Assembly (NCBI GenBank): GCA_014381945.1
Contig: JACNKQ010000031.1
Span: forward strand, 22,644-86,643
Length of the DNA: 64,000 bases
Reading direction: 5' to 3'
Origin: Actinomycetota bacterium
Lineage (GTDB): Bacteria > Actinomycetota > Acidimicrobiia > Acidimicrobiales > MedAcidi-G1
Part shown: positions 24,374 to 35,668 of the stretch, one piece after another
How positions within the stretch are numbered: position 1 is the first letter of the stretch
Layout of the letters: the number at the start of each line of letters is the position of its first letter
Position numbers and translations under genes: made by a program
Notes under the pieces: model-generated
Seen by the model: the letters and a program-made list of their open reading frames with translations, nothing else
Database searches by the model: none
What the model was told of the DNA's origin: nothing

Positions 24374-27300
24374 GTGACCGACTCCTTCAGCCACCTCCAC
24401 GTCCACACCGAGTATTCGCTGCTGGACGGAGCGGCCCGGATCGAGGACATCGTGGCGGCGGCGGTTGCCGATGGCCAACCGGCGATCGGCATCACCGACC
24501 ATGGGAACATGTACGGGGTCGTCGACTTCTACAGGGCCTGCAGGGAGCAGGGGATCAAGCCGGTGCTGGGTACCGAGGCGTACATGGCACACGAGTCACG
24601 CAGCGAACGACCCACCCGTCGTGGTCGACTGGACGACTCCGGTGGCGAAACGGATGGCGGACGCAAGCTCTACTACCACCTCACCCTCCTCGCCGAGAAC
24701 GCCACCGGCTACCGCAACCTGATCCAGGTGGCCAGCCGGGCGTTCCTGGAGGGCTACTACTACAAGCCCCGGGTCGACTGGGAGGTCCTGGCCGACCACA
24801 GCGAGGGGCTGATCGCAACCACCGGCTGTCTCGGCGGCCAGGTCCTCCAGGCGCTCCTCAGGGACGACTACGAGGGTGCCAGGGAACGGGCCGGACGCCT
24901 TCAGGACATCTTCGGCAGGGACAACCTGTTCGTCGAACTCCAGGACCACGGCATCCCCGAACAGCAACGCACCAACCCGCAGCTCATTCGTCTCGCCGAG
25001 GAACTGGGTGCGCCGTTGCTGGCCACCAACGACAGCCACTACACCTGCGAGGACGATGCCGTGTCCCACGATGCACTCCTGTGCGTCCAGACAGGCTCGC
25101 TCATGAGCGACGAACAGCGCTTTCGGTTCCACGGCACCCAGCACTACGTCAAGTCGGCCGGCGAGATGCGCAGCCTCTTCCGCGATGTTCCGTCTGCCTG
25201 CGACAACACCCTCTGGATCGCTGAGCGCTGCGATGTCGAGATCGAGTTCGGCAAGCCGCAACTGCCGGACTTCCCGCTGCCCGACGGGTTCCGGAACGAC
25301 GATGCCTACCTCGAGCACCTGGCTTTCGAGGGAGCCCGGGAACGGTGGGGCGACACGTTGCCCGACTCGGTCGTCGAGAGGCTGGCTTACGAGCTGAAGA
25401 TCATCGGCGACATGGGCTTCTCCTCGTACTTCCTCATCACCTGGGACCTCATCCGGTACGCCCGGGAGCGGAGCATCCGGGTAGGCCCCGGTCGGGGTAG
25501 CGCAGCGGGCTGCGCCGTGGCCTATGCCCTCGAGATCACAGACCTCGACCCGATCAGGTACGACCTGCTGTTCGAACGCTTCCTGAACCCGAGCCGGAGC
25601 AACATGCCGGACATCGACATGGACTTCGATTCCCGTCACAGGGACGAGCTGATCCGCTATGCAGCCGAGCGTTACGGCCGGGACCACGTGGCACAGATCA
25701 TCACGTTCTCACAGATCAAGGCACGCGCCGCCGTCCGCGATGCCGCCCGGGTGCTGGGGCACCCGTACGGGCTGGGCGACCGGGTGGCCAAGGCGATGCC
25801 GCAGCTGATCATGGGCCGCGACACCCCGCTGGCTGCCTGCCTGGTGGAGACCGAAGAGCATCCCGACGGCTTCAAGATGGCCGCCGACCTGCGCCAGATG
25901 TACGAGACCGACAACGACGTTCGCGAGATCGTCGACGTGGCCCGGGGGCTCGAGGGCCTCCGTCGCCAGGACAGCATCCACGCTGCCGCCGTGGTGATCA
26001 CCAAGGAACCCCTCACCGAATACCTGCCCATCCAACGGAAGCCCGAGTCCGGCCAGGATCCCGCCGATGCACCGGTGGTCACCCAGTTCGAGATGCACGC
26101 CGTCGAGGACCTGGGTCTCCTCAAGATGGACTTCCTGGGCCTTCGGAACCTGGATGTCATCACCGACACCCTGGCCCTCGTGGAAGCAACCCGGGGCGAG
26201 GCAATCGACATCGACAACGTGCGGCTCGACGACGGGGCCACCTTCGACCTGCTGGCACGCGGCGACACGATCGGCGTGTTCCAACTCGAGTCGGGGCCGA
26301 TGCGTTCCCTCATGCGCTCTTTGGCCCCGACCGGCTTCGAAGACGTGGCGGCCCTCGTTGCGCTCTACCGGCCGGGTCCGATGGCCGCCAACATGCACAA
26401 CGACTACGCCGACCGTAAAAACGGCAGGAAGCCGGTCTCCTACTTCCATCCCGATGCCGAAGAACTCCTCGCCGACACGTACGGGCTGATGATCTACCAG
26501 GAGTCGGTCATGCGGGTGGCACAGAAGTTCGCCGGCTACTCGTTGGCCGACGCCGACAACCTGCGCAAGGCCTGTGGCAAGAAGGACCGCGAGCTCATGC
26601 AGAAGGAACGCAAGGGCTTCGTCTCAGGCTGTGAGGCGACCGGCTACGGCGGCGCCATGGGCGACGACCTCTTCGACACCATCGAGCAGTTCGCCGACTA
26701 TGCGTTCAACAAGAGCCATTCATACGGCTACGGATACATCGCCTACCAGATCGCATTCCTGAAGGCCAACTATCCGGTCGAGTACATGGCTGCGCTGCTC
26801 ACCAGCGTGAAGTCGAACCTGGACAAGGCGGCTGTGTACCTGAACGAGTGCCGGATCATGGGCATCGATGTCGGGGTGCCCGACATCAATGCGGCCCGCA
26901 GCGACTTCCATGCCGTCCTGGGTGACGAGGCTGGTGCCAACGGGTCGGGTTCCGGTCCCCGCATCGTGTTCGGGCTGTCGGCGGTGCGCAACGTGGGGGA
27001 GGGGCTCGTCGAACTCCTGCTTGCAGAGCGGGATGACCGAGGGCCGTTCGTGGACTTCTACGACTTCGTCGAGCGCTGCGACAGCACGGTGCTCAACAAG
27101 CGGACGGTCGAGTCCCTGATCAAGGCCGGCGCCTTCGATGCTCTCGGCCATCCCCGGCAGGGGCTCCTCCTCGCCCACGAGCAGGTCATCGAGCACACCC
27201 TTGCCCGTCGCCGGGAGCACGACATGGGCGTCATGTCCCTGTTCGGCGAAGGCGATTCCGACCCCCTGTTCGACGAGCGGACGGATATCAGCGATGTCGA

Positions 27301-27931
27301 GTTCGACAAGTCGGTCCGCCTGGCCTTCGAAAAGGAGATGCTGGGGCTCTACGTGTCGGACCATCCCCTGTCCGGCTACGAGGTGGCCCTGCGGCGCCGG
27401 TGCGACATGGCGATCGCAGACCTGGCCGATGTCGATGACGGCCAGCAGCACACGATCGGAGGAGTCGTCACCAACCTCCAGAAGAAGTGGACGCGCAAGG
27501 GTGACCTGATGGCGGTCTTCGACCTGGAGGACCTCGGGGGCAGCGTCGAGGTCATGGTGTTTCCCAAGACGATGACAGAGCACGGCCACAAGCTCGAGGA
27601 GGATGCCATCGTGCTGGTCCGCGGCCGCCTGGATGGCCGACGGGGCGATGTTCCGAAGATCCTCTGCCACGATGTCGAGGTCGTCGAGATGGGAGACCTT
27701 CCCTCCTCGAGGCCCGTGCGGGTGCGGCTCCCCATCGAGCACGTCAGCAGGTCCACGGTCGATGAACTCAAGGCGCTGCTGTCGGCACACCCCGGTGATG
27801 CCGAGGTCTACCTCCATCTGGGGGACCGGCAGGTACTGCGGTTGCCGGCCGACTTCTGCGTGAACCCCTCGGGGGGCCTGGTCGGGGAGTTGCGTGTCCT
27901 GTTGGGTGCCGAGGCCGTGGTGACGGGCTGA
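24374..27931 (+). CDS. dnaE: DNA polymerase III alpha subunit DnaE
   Basis: 1185 residues, GTG start. Replicative polymerase. The N-terminal PHP domain appears intact, with HLHVHTEYSLLDG, ITDHGNMYG, LGTEAYMA, YYHLTLL, TTGCLGG and ATNDSHY supplying the metal ligands, so PHP proofreading is plausible as in mycobacterial DnaE1. Polymerase motifs include GRGSAAGCAVAYAL, NMPDIDMDFDSRHRDELIRY with catalytic Asp residues, and FNKSHSYGYGYIAYQIAFLKA. A helix-hairpin-helix region and an OB fold (TIGGVVTNLQKKWTRKGDLMAVF) follow. Length and intact PHP domain fit DnaE1 rather than the shorter, mutagenic DnaE2. Confidence 0.96.
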   Translation: MTDSFSHLHVHTEYSLLDGAARIEDIVAAAVADGQPAIGITDHGNMYGVVDFYRACREQGIKPVLGTEAYMAHESRSERPTRRGRLDDSGGETDGGRKLYYHLTLLAENATGYRNLIQVASRAFLEGYYYKPRVDWEVLADHSEGLIATTGCLGGQVLQALLRDDYEGARERAGRLQDIFGRDNLFVELQDHGIPEQQRTNPQLIRLAEELGAPLLATNDSHYTCEDDAVSHDALLCVQTGSLMSDEQRFRFHGTQHYVKSAGEMRSLFRDVPSACDNTLWIAERCDVEIEFGKPQLPDFPLPDGFRNDDAYLEHLAFEGARERWGDTLPDSVVERLAYELKIIGDMGFSSYFLITWDLIRYARERSIRVGPGRGSAAGCAVAYALEITDLDPIRYDLLFERFLNPSRSNMPDIDMDFDSRHRDELIRYAAERYGRDHVAQIITFSQIKARAAVRDAARVLGHPYGLGDRVAKAMPQLIMGRDTPLAACLVETEEHPDGFKMAADLRQMYETDNDVREIVDVARGLEGLRRQDSIHAAAVVITKEPLTEYLPIQRKPESGQDPADAPVVTQFEMHAVEDLGLLKMDFLGLRNLDVITDTLALVEATRGEAIDIDNVRLDDGATFDLLARGDTIGVFQLESGPMRSLMRSLAPTGFEDVAALVALYRPGPMAANMHNDYADRKNGRKPVSYFHPDAEELLADTYGLMIYQESVMRVAQKFAGYSLADADNLRKACGKKDRELMQKERKGFVSGCEATGYGGAMGDDLFDTIEQFADYAFNKSHSYGYGYIAYQIAFLKANYPVEYMAALLTSVKSNLDKAAVYLNECRIMGIDVGVPDINAARSDFHAVLGDEAGANGSGSGPRIVFGLSAVRNVGEGLVELLLAERDDRGPFVDFYDFVERCDSTVLNKRTVESLIKAGAFDALGHPRQGLLLAHEQVIEHTLARRREHDMGVMSLFGEGDSDPLFDERTDISDVEFDKSVRLAFEKEMLGLYVSDHPLSGYEVALRRRCDMAIADLADVDDGQQHTIGGVVTNLQKKWTRKGDLMAVFDLEDLGGSVEVMVFPKTMTEHGHKLEEDAIVLVRGRLDGRRGDVPKILCHDVEVVEMGDLPSSRPVRVRLPIEHVSRSTVDELKALLSAHPGDAEVYLHLGDRQVLRLPADFCVNPSGGLVGELRVLLGAEAVVTG

Positions 27932-28089
27932 GGTTCATCTCCGGTTCGACCACGCGGCGCGCCCGGGTTGGGATCGAACAGTCGTGACGGCAGGCTGTAT
28001 GTACGTGAGCGGCAGTCGCCACGACCGGTCGGCGCACCCCATTTCGTGACCGGGCCGGTGAATCGTCCGAGAGCAAGGGACCTGAATCG

Positions 28090-28758
28090 ATGGCGATCGA
28101 GGTCGAGACGAAGGATTGTTCGATGCTCGGCGATGCCGAGATCGAGGAGATGGCTGACCTCTGTGGCGATGGCCCTAACCCCCTGGGTATCGGCCTGCTC
28201 TCCAAGGAGAGCGAGGAATGGGTCCTGGCCACCACGGCCCGCGACGGTGGTCGCCTGAAGGGCTATTCCTTCTCGACCCTCGAACGGATCGGCGGCACCC
28301 CGAGCGTGATCGTCGGGTTGGCGTCTGTTCGCAGGACCAGCAAGCGCGACACCGTCCTGCGTGCCATTGTGACCGAGTTGCTCCGGCGCGCCGTCCTCGC
28401 CTTCCCGGATGAGGATGTGGTCGTCGGCACCCGCTTCAACAGCCCGGCCGGCTTCGAGGCGTACCGGTCTCTCGAGAATGTAAACCCCCGCCCCGGTCAC
28501 CGGGCCTCGGGCGAGGAGCGGGCATGGGGGCGTCGCTTCGTGAAGCGCTTCGGACTCTCCGTCCTCAACTACGACGAGCACGCCTTCCGCTCCAAGGGGA
28601 CCGGCAGCCCGGCCTGTGTGTTCGACCACTGCAGCCTCAAGCCCGAGTCGATCGATGCCGAGGTGGCGGGCCTGTTCGACGGACTCGACTCCGGGCGTGG
28701 GGACGTCCTCGTGGCCTGTGGATGGGCCATGGCCGAGGACCTCGAGAAGCTTCTCTAG
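28090..28758 (+). CDS. unrecognised protein, possibly GNAT-like
   Basis: 222 residues, ATG preceded by 158 bases without a clear promoter. I do not recognise the family. The middle (about residues 50-130) has the strand-helix rhythm of an acetyltransferase: WVLATTARDGGRLKGYSFST, PSVIVGLASVRRTSKRDTVL, ELLRRAVLAFPDEDVVVGTR, FNSPAGFEAYRSLENV. The usual acetyl-CoA loop (Q/R-x-x-G-x-G) is not apparent. The C-terminal part mentions SPACVFDHCSLKPES and ends acidic. No membrane segment or signal peptide. Neighbours (dnaE, nitroreductase) give no pathway. Confidence 0.6.
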   Translation: MAIEVETKDCSMLGDAEIEEMADLCGDGPNPLGIGLLSKESEEWVLATTARDGGRLKGYSFSTLERIGGTPSVIVGLASVRRTSKRDTVLRAIVTELLRRAVLAFPDEDVVVGTRFNSPAGFEAYRSLENVNPRPGHRASGEERAWGRRFVKRFGLSVLNYDEHAFRSKGTGSPACVFDHCSLKPESIDAEVAGLFDGLDSGRGDVLVACGWAMAEDLEKLL

Positions 28759-28804
28759 GGAGCGTCGGCCGTCCCGGCTGTCGTGATCCCGGGATTTCCA
28801 GGCC

Positions 28805-29446
28805 ATGAACGTCCGGGCAGCACTGGAGTCCCGACGGTCCTGTCGCTCCTTTCTGGATCGTTCCCTGCCGTCGGGTCTTGTCGATGACCTCGTCGACCGT
28901 GCCCGACGAACTCCGTCAGCCGGCAACGCCCAGGGCGTGGAGTTCTTGGTCCTGGAGGGTCCGGAACAGACAGGCGCCTACTGGGACGTAACCCTTCCCG
29001 AGGCGGACCGGAGGGCGTTTCATTGGCCGGGCCTGCTGCTCGCCCCCGCCATGGTCGTGGTCTACGCAGACGCCGGCCGCTACCTGGAGCGCTACGCGGA
29101 GCCCGACAAGGATTCGACGGGGCTCGGCGGCTCCGCGGGAGACTGGCCCATCCCGTACTGGTATGTCGATGCAGCCTTTTCGGCACTGGCGTTGCAGCTC
29201 CTGGCCGTCGACGAGGGCCTCGGCTGCTGCTTCTTCGGCCTGTTCGGGAATGAACCTGCGGTCGCCCGCAGGTTCGGTGTCCCGGAGGGCCGGCGGGCGA
29301 TTGGTGCCGTGGCCATTGGCCACCCGGCTCCCGACGACCAGCGTCCCTCCGCCTCGACCGGGCGTGGTCGTCGGCCAATCGGCGATGTGGTGCACCGGGG
29401 CCACTGGGGGTTTCCCGATGTCAGCCCGCCTGATGCCCGGCAGTAG
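28805..29446 (+). CDS. nitroreductase-family flavoprotein
   Basis: 213 residues. The FMN-binding N-terminus reads VRAALESRRSCRSFLDRSLP (RRSxRxF motif) and ARRTPSAGNAQGVEFLVLEG; later GLGCCFFGLFGNEPAVARRFGVPEGRRAIGAVAIGHPAPD is the second flavin-contact region. These enzymes reduce nitro groups, quinones or enoyl substrates with NAD(P)H; some are dehalogenases or F420-like. The tail (RGRRPIGDVVHRGHWG) is family-typical. Substrate unknown. Its TAG stop forms part of a TAGGGT box for the following genes. Confidence 0.85.
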   Translation: MNVRAALESRRSCRSFLDRSLPSGLVDDLVDRARRTPSAGNAQGVEFLVLEGPEQTGAYWDVTLPEADRRAFHWPGLLLAPAMVVVYADAGRYLERYAEPDKDSTGLGGSAGDWPIPYWYVDAAFSALALQLLAVDEGLGCCFFGLFGNEPAVARRFGVPEGRRAIGAVAIGHPAPDDQRPSASTGRGRRPIGDVVHRGHWGFPDVSPPDARQ

Positions 29447-29449
29447 GGT
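29444..29449 (+). promoter_or_regulatory. -10 box TAGGGT before the Zn-ribbon/thiolase genes
   Basis: TAGGGT overlapping the nitroreductase stop. The predicted start near 29456 gives a leader of about 38 bases containing GAGGAG (29475-29480) before ATG 29494. Confidence 0.35.
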
Positions 29450-29493
29450 CGCTTCGGCGCCCAGACCCACCGACGAGGAGACCCGACGCGACC

Positions 29494-29901
29494 ATGCCTG
29501 AAGCAACGCCAGCCAACCAGGTGCCGATCGTCGGCTACCTGCAACTCGGCGACGATCCGTACCTCCTTGCCAACGAGTGCGCCGGCTGCGGGGCCCGCTA
29601 CTTCGACCGGCGCAATGCCTGCGCCAGGTGTGGGGAAACCGGGTTCGCCGAGGAGCGTGTAGCCGGTGCCGCCGTCCTGAAGGCCTTCAGCGTGGTCCAC
29701 AACGCTGCGCCGGGCATTCCGGTCCCGTACGTGTCGGCGATCGTCGAGACCACCGACGGCACCTCGGTCCGGTCGAACGTGGTCGGCCTGGATGATCCGA
29801 TGAAGGCCGAGTTGGGCATGCAGGTGGAGTTGACGACCTACGTCTGCGGCACCGACGACGACGGCACGGAATGCGTGGCATTCGGCTACGCCCCTGCCTG
29901 A
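29494..29901 (+). CDS. DUF35 Zn-ribbon/OB-fold protein (thiolase partner)
   Basis: 135 residues. The rubredoxin-like zinc ribbon CAGCGARYFDRRNACARCG (C-x2-C-x10-C-x2-C) is at about residues 28-46, followed by an OB fold (VLKAFSVVHNAAPGIPVPYVSAIVET, GMQVELTTYV). Such proteins pair with SCP2-type thiolases or aldolases, for example in the ChsH2/Ltp2 system of steroid side-chain breakdown, and with HMG-CoA synthase in archaea. Encoded 57 bases before a thiolase-like gene, supporting a complex. No DNA-binding role should be assumed from the old OB-fold label. Confidence 0.88.
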   Translation: MPEATPANQVPIVGYLQLGDDPYLLANECAGCGARYFDRRNACARCGETGFAEERVAGAAVLKAFSVVHNAAPGIPVPYVSAIVETTDGTSVRSNVVGLDDPMKAELGMQVELTTYVCGTDDDGTECVAFGYAPA

Positions 29902-29958
29902 GCGGCCAGGCCGGGGAACACACACGACAATCGACTGACAACGACGAAGGAGACCACC

Positions 29959-31170
29959 ATGTCCGGAGATTCAGTCTGGGTCCTCGGGGCCAACATGACC
30001 CGCTTCGCCCGCTACCCGGAGCTCGACGCACTCGATCTGGCCTCTCAGGCGTGCCTCGATGCCTTCGCCGACGGCGGCGTGGGCGTCCACGACATGGACA
30101 TCCTCGCCGCCGGCAGCCTCTTCCAGCCTCCGGGGTTCGGCCAGCGCCTGCAGAAGCAGATCGGCCAGACGGGCATTCCCGTGTTCAACGTGACCAACGC
30201 CTGTGCGACCGGTGCCACTGCGATCCGGGTTGCATACATGGCTATCAAGGCAGGTGAGGCCGAGATGGGCCTTGCCGTCGGAGTCGAGCAGATGGGCAAG
30301 ATGGGTCTCCTCGCCGGCGCCAGCCGGTCGGAGCGCAAGGTCTACGAGCCGTCCGGCCGCCACGGCTCCGTGACGTCCGTCGACGGGATCCTCGGCACCG
30401 AGACCATGCCGGGGGTGTTCGCCCAGGCGGGCACCGGCTATGCCTACGAGAACGAGGGCGTGGGTTTCGAGCAGTTCGCCAAGGTCGCCTACAAGAACCA
30501 CCTCCACTCGACCCTGAACCCGCTGGCGCAGTACCAGAAGGAGTTCAGCCTCGAGCAGATCATGGGGTCTCCGGTCCAGAGCTATCCCAATACGACGCTG
30601 ATGTGCTGCCCGACCGGCGATGGCGCTGCAGCGGTCGTTCTGGTCTCACAGGAGCGCCTCCGGTCGTTGCCGAAGGATGTGCAGCAGCGTGCGGTCAAGA
30701 TCTCTGCATCGGTCCTGACGAGCGACCCGTGGGTCGAGAGCGGCCAGGTCCAGCCCGACGTCAACACGCTGACCCGCAATGCGGCTGCACAGGCCTACGA
30801 GGCGGCGGGGGTCGGTCCCGAGGACCTGGGTCTGGTCGAACTCCACGACTGCTTCGCCACGGCCGAACTCATCCACTACGGCAGCCTCGGCCTCTGCGAG
30901 CGGGGGGGTGCCGGGGAGTTCATCGACTCGGGCGCACCGTTCCGGGATGGTCGTATCCCGGTGAACGTCTCGGGTGGCCTCATCTCGAAGGGCCATCCGA
31001 TCGGGGCCACGGGCGTGGCCAACGTATACGAGGTCACCACCCACCTGCGGGGTGAGGCCGGCGACCGCCAGATCGAGGGAGCGAAGGTCGGCCTGGCCCA
31101 CGTCATCGGCCTCGGCTCAGCCTGCGGCATCCACATCCTCGAGAAGTCGTCGATACCTCAGGCCGCATGA
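29959..31170 (+). CDS. SCP2-type thiolase / lipid-transfer acyl-CoA enzyme
   Basis: 403 residues, AAGGAG 6 bases before ATG. Thiolase fold with the nucleophile region VFNVTNACATGATAIRVAY (Cys in NACATG), ELHDCFATAELIHYGSLGLC in the second half, and the C-terminal active-site stretch NVSGGLISKGHPIGATGVANVYE, in which His is catalytic. The HDCFA and GGLISKGHPIGATG signatures are of the SCP-x/nonspecific lipid-transfer thiolase branch. It probably cleaves or forms C-C bonds in acyl-CoA substrates together with the DUF35 protein upstream; substrate undetermined. Confidence 0.88.
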   Translation: MSGDSVWVLGANMTRFARYPELDALDLASQACLDAFADGGVGVHDMDILAAGSLFQPPGFGQRLQKQIGQTGIPVFNVTNACATGATAIRVAYMAIKAGEAEMGLAVGVEQMGKMGLLAGASRSERKVYEPSGRHGSVTSVDGILGTETMPGVFAQAGTGYAYENEGVGFEQFAKVAYKNHLHSTLNPLAQYQKEFSLEQIMGSPVQSYPNTTLMCCPTGDGAAAVVLVSQERLRSLPKDVQQRAVKISASVLTSDPWVESGQVQPDVNTLTRNAAAQAYEAAGVGPEDLGLVELHDCFATAELIHYGSLGLCERGGAGEFIDSGAPFRDGRIPVNVSGGLISKGHPIGATGVANVYEVTTHLRGEAGDRQIEGAKVGLAHVIGLGSACGIHILEKSSIPQAA

Positions 31171-31246
31171 ACCTCGGACGCATCCTGCCGAGGCTGCACC
31201 GCACGAGGGGCAGCGCCTCGCGAAATATTCGAGGAGGACAATTCCC

Positions 31247-32005
31247 ATGACCGTCGCGCTGCTCCACGGCAATCCGGAGACGGACGCCATCTGGACTGAC
31301 CTGGTCGGCGAGTTGGCCGATCGCGGAGCCGCCGACCTCGTCCTGCTGTCCCCACCCGGGTTCGGAGCGCCGGTTCCCGACGGGTGGGGAGCCACCCGGA
31401 TCGAATACCGGGACTGGCTCGTCACCCGCCTGGAGGAGGTGGTGGTCGGTAGCGGGCCGGTCGACCTGGTGGCACACGACTGGGGTGCCGGCCACGTATT
31501 CGGTTTGCTGGCCATCCGGTCCGACCTGGTGCGCTCGTGGGCGTGCGACTGCACCGGCCTGCTGCACCCCGACTACGAATGGCATGACCTCGCCCAACTC
31601 TGGCAGACCCCCGACGTCGGCGAACAGGTCGTCGACGGCATGCGCGCCATGTCGCGCGACGACTGGATCGCACAGATGGCCGGGCAGGGCATGGGCGGGT
31701 CGGCGGCCGCAGGCATGGCCGACTCGTTCGAGACCATGGCGGGTTGCATCCTGCCGCTCTACCGGTCGGGGGCCCAACCGGTGATGGCCGATCTGGGAGC
31801 AGTGCTGGCCGCCTCCGAACTCCCACCCGGACTCGCCCTGGACCCGACGGGGGATCCCTTCGTGGGACCGGTCGGCCGTGCGGCCGAGGTGGCCAGGATG
31901 TTGGGCGCCGGTCACGCCCCGATGGACGGTGCGGGCCACTGGTGGATGATGGAACGCCCCGCCGAAGCGGCCGCCCTCCTCATGGAGTTCTGGGCCTCCC
32001 GGTAG
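31247..32005 (+). CDS. alpha/beta hydrolase with Asp nucleophile motif
   Basis: 252 residues with a strong GGAGGA ribosome site. The fold begins TVALLHGNPETDAIW (oxyanion HGNPE) and the nucleophile elbow reads DLVAHDWGAGHVFGLL: Asp in HDWG, as in haloalkane dehalogenases and epoxide hydrolases rather than the Ser of esterases. A C-terminal GAGHWWMMERPAE supplies the catalytic His. The cap region is short. Position after the thiolase pair suggests an acyl-CoA or xenobiotic catabolic role, but that is context only. Confidence 0.83.
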   Translation: MTVALLHGNPETDAIWTDLVGELADRGAADLVLLSPPGFGAPVPDGWGATRIEYRDWLVTRLEEVVVGSGPVDLVAHDWGAGHVFGLLAIRSDLVRSWACDCTGLLHPDYEWHDLAQLWQTPDVGEQVVDGMRAMSRDDWIAQMAGQGMGGSAAAGMADSFETMAGCILPLYRSGAQPVMADLGAVLAASELPPGLALDPTGDPFVGPVGRAAEVARMLGAGHAPMDGAGHWWMMERPAEAAALLMEFWASR

Positions 32006-32015
32006 CCGGCCCTTC

Positions 32016-33983
<1,968 letters not shown>

Positions 33984-33990
33984 GTCGGCG

Positions 33991-33996
33991 ACCCTA
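33991..33996 (-). promoter_or_regulatory. -10 box TAGGGT of the yyaL-type gene (leaderless pattern)
   Basis: On the minus strand TAGGGT is followed by 7 bases and the GTG at 33983. Divergent from menA. Confidence 0.55.
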
Positions 33997-34052
33997 TCGA
34001 CAGGCGCCCGACGGTGGCCTGTCGGTTCTGCTCCCGGTGGCAGACTGCACCG

Positions 34053-34922
34053 ATGCAACGCTGGATCCTCGGTGCCCGTCTGCGCACGTTGCCGGCGGCG
34101 GTGGTTCCGGTGATGGTCGGGACCTCGACAGCGGTGGGTGTCGGCGACGGCATCACCTGGTGGCGGGCCGTGGCGGCGCTGGTGGTGTCGCTCGCCCTGC
34201 AGGTCGGCGTGAACTTCGCAAACGACCTGTCCGACGGCCTCCGGGGCACCGATGGCCTCGACCGGATCGGACCCCGACGCCTTGTGGGGTCCGGTCTCGC
34301 CACCGCCGAAGAGGTCCGTCGGGCGGCGTTCGCAGCCTTCGGCGTGGCGGGGGCAGTGGGCCTGGTCCTGTCGCTGGCAGTGGCTCCGTGGCTGCTCCTG
34401 GTCGGCGCAGCAGCCATGGCCGCAGGCTGGCTGTACACGGGTGGACCGAGACCGTACGGCTACCTGGGCCTCGGCGAGGTGTTCGTCTTCGTGTTCTTCG
34501 GCCTCGTGGCCACCGTCGGAAGCGCGTACGTGCAGGCCGGCCGGATCACCGGCCTCGCCATCGTGGCCGGAAGCGCCGTCGGGTTGCTCGCCTGCGCCCT
34601 CCTGGCGGTCAACAACCTCCGCGACATCGCCGGCGACACGGCTGCCGGAAAGCGCACGCTGGCGGTGCGCATCGGCGACAGGCGGGCACGTTGGCTCTAT
34701 GTGGTGTTCCTCGACGGGGGCCTCGTCCTCGGCTCGTTGTGTGCCCTGTCCCGACCATGGTGCCTGCTGGCCCTGGGCGGTGCGCTGCCTGCGGGAGCAG
34801 CGGTCCGTGCCGTCCTCGGGGGTGCCGCCGGGCAGCGCCTCATCGGTGTGTTGGCGCTCACGGGTCGGACGCAGTTGGTGGCGGGAACCCTGCTGTCCCT
34901 CGGACTGGTGCTCTCCGGCTGA
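34053..34922 (+). CDS. menA: 1,4-dihydroxy-2-naphthoate polyprenyltransferase MenA
   Basis: 289 residues, about nine membrane helices. UbiA-superfamily enzyme that prenylates DHNA in menaquinone synthesis. The first Asp-rich motif is [14 protein letters not shown]; the second is [22 protein letters not shown], with RDxxxD and the MenA-typical NNxRD. The N-terminal [16 protein letters not shown] is MenA-like. CAGACT lies 6 bases before the ATG, close to the leaderless box seen elsewhere. It is convergent with menG, the next menaquinone enzyme, 34 bases away. Confidence 0.93.
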   Translation: MQRWILGARLRTLPAAVVPVMVGTSTAVGVGDGITWWRAVAALVVSLALQVGVNFANDLSDGLRGTDGLDRIGPRRLVGSGLATAEEVRRAAFAAFGVAGAVGLVLSLAVAPWLLLVGAAAMAAGWLYTGGPRPYGYLGLGEVFVFVFFGLVATVGSAYVQAGRITGLAIVAGSAVGLLACALLAVNNLRDIAGDTAAGKRTLAVRIGDRRARWLYVVFLDGGLVLGSLCALSRPWCLLALGGALPAGAAVRAVLGGAAGQRLIGVLALTGRTQLVAGTLLSLGLVLSG

Positions 34923-34956
34923 GGATCGCTGTCGAACCAGGCGAACGGCGACGCCC

Positions 34957-35664
34957 TCAGGCGCTGCGGGTCGCCGTGAGGAGTTGGGCGATGCCGCCCG
35001 TGAGGCGAACCTTGGCGACGTCGGTGAATCCGGCATCGGCCATCTGGCCCAGGAGATCGTCCTCGTCGGGCAGGTAGACGACCGACCGCGGGAGGTACCT
35101 GTAGGCGGTGCGGTCGGAGAGCAGGCCCCCTATGAACGGGACCACCCGTCCGAAATACACCGAGTGGCCGAACCGGAGCAACGGGTTGAGCGGGCGGTCG
35201 ACCTCGAGGAGGGCGATCCGGCCTCCGGGACGCAGGACCCTGGCCAGCTCGTCGAAGAAGGGAGGGAGGGCCGCCAGGTTCCTGAGGGCGAACCCGCAGG
35301 TGACGCCGTCGACGGTGCCGGCAGGTGCCGGGAGCAGCAGGGCGTCGGCGTGCACCAGGGGGGCGTCGGTGCGTGCGGCTGCCAACATCCCCCATGAGAG
35401 GTCGATGCCGATCGGGCGGTGGCCGGCGCTGTCGAGTTCCCTGCAGAGGTCGCCGGTGCCGCAGGCGAGGTCGAAGACGGTGGAGCCGGCGGGCAGGTAC
35501 AGGTCCCGGACGGTGCGACGGCGCCAGCGGACGTCGAGCCGGAAGGTCAGAAGGCGGTTGAGGAGGTCGTAGCGGGGGGCAATGGCGTCGAACATCGAGC
35601 GCACCGCCGCAGCCTTGTCGCCCGCCGGGAGGGGGTCGTCCTGCTGCCCGGTCGGATCCGCCAC
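34957..35664 (-). CDS. menG: demethylmenaquinone methyltransferase MenG (UbiE)
   Basis: 235 residues, GTG start. SAM-dependent C-methylation that completes menaquinone. Seen: [21 protein letters not shown], the SAM loop [54 protein letters not shown] and [24 protein letters not shown]. These match the UbiE/MenG boxes closely. Last gene of the minus-strand series mshD-rlmN-orf-menG, 4 bases after the membrane-protein gene. Confidence 0.94.
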   Translation of the reverse strand: MADPTGQQDDPLPAGDKAAAVRSMFDAIAPRYDLLNRLLTFRLDVRWRRRTVRDLYLPAGSTVFDLACGTGDLCRELDSAGHRPIGIDLSWGMLAAARTDAPLVHADALLLPAPAGTVDGVTCGFALRNLAALPPFFDELARVLRPGGRIALLEVDRPLNPLLRFGHSVYFGRVVPFIGGLLSDRTAYRYLPRSVVYLPDEDDLLGQMADAGFTDVAKVRLTGGIAQLLTATRSA

Positions 35665-35668
35665 GGTC

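Noticed and set aside
33984..35036. Extension of the yyaL-type minus-strand frame by about 350 codons across menA
   Set aside because: It is the antisense of a clear membrane prenyltransferase; family similarity begins at the GTG 33983, behind a TAGGGT box. High GC keeps such frames open.
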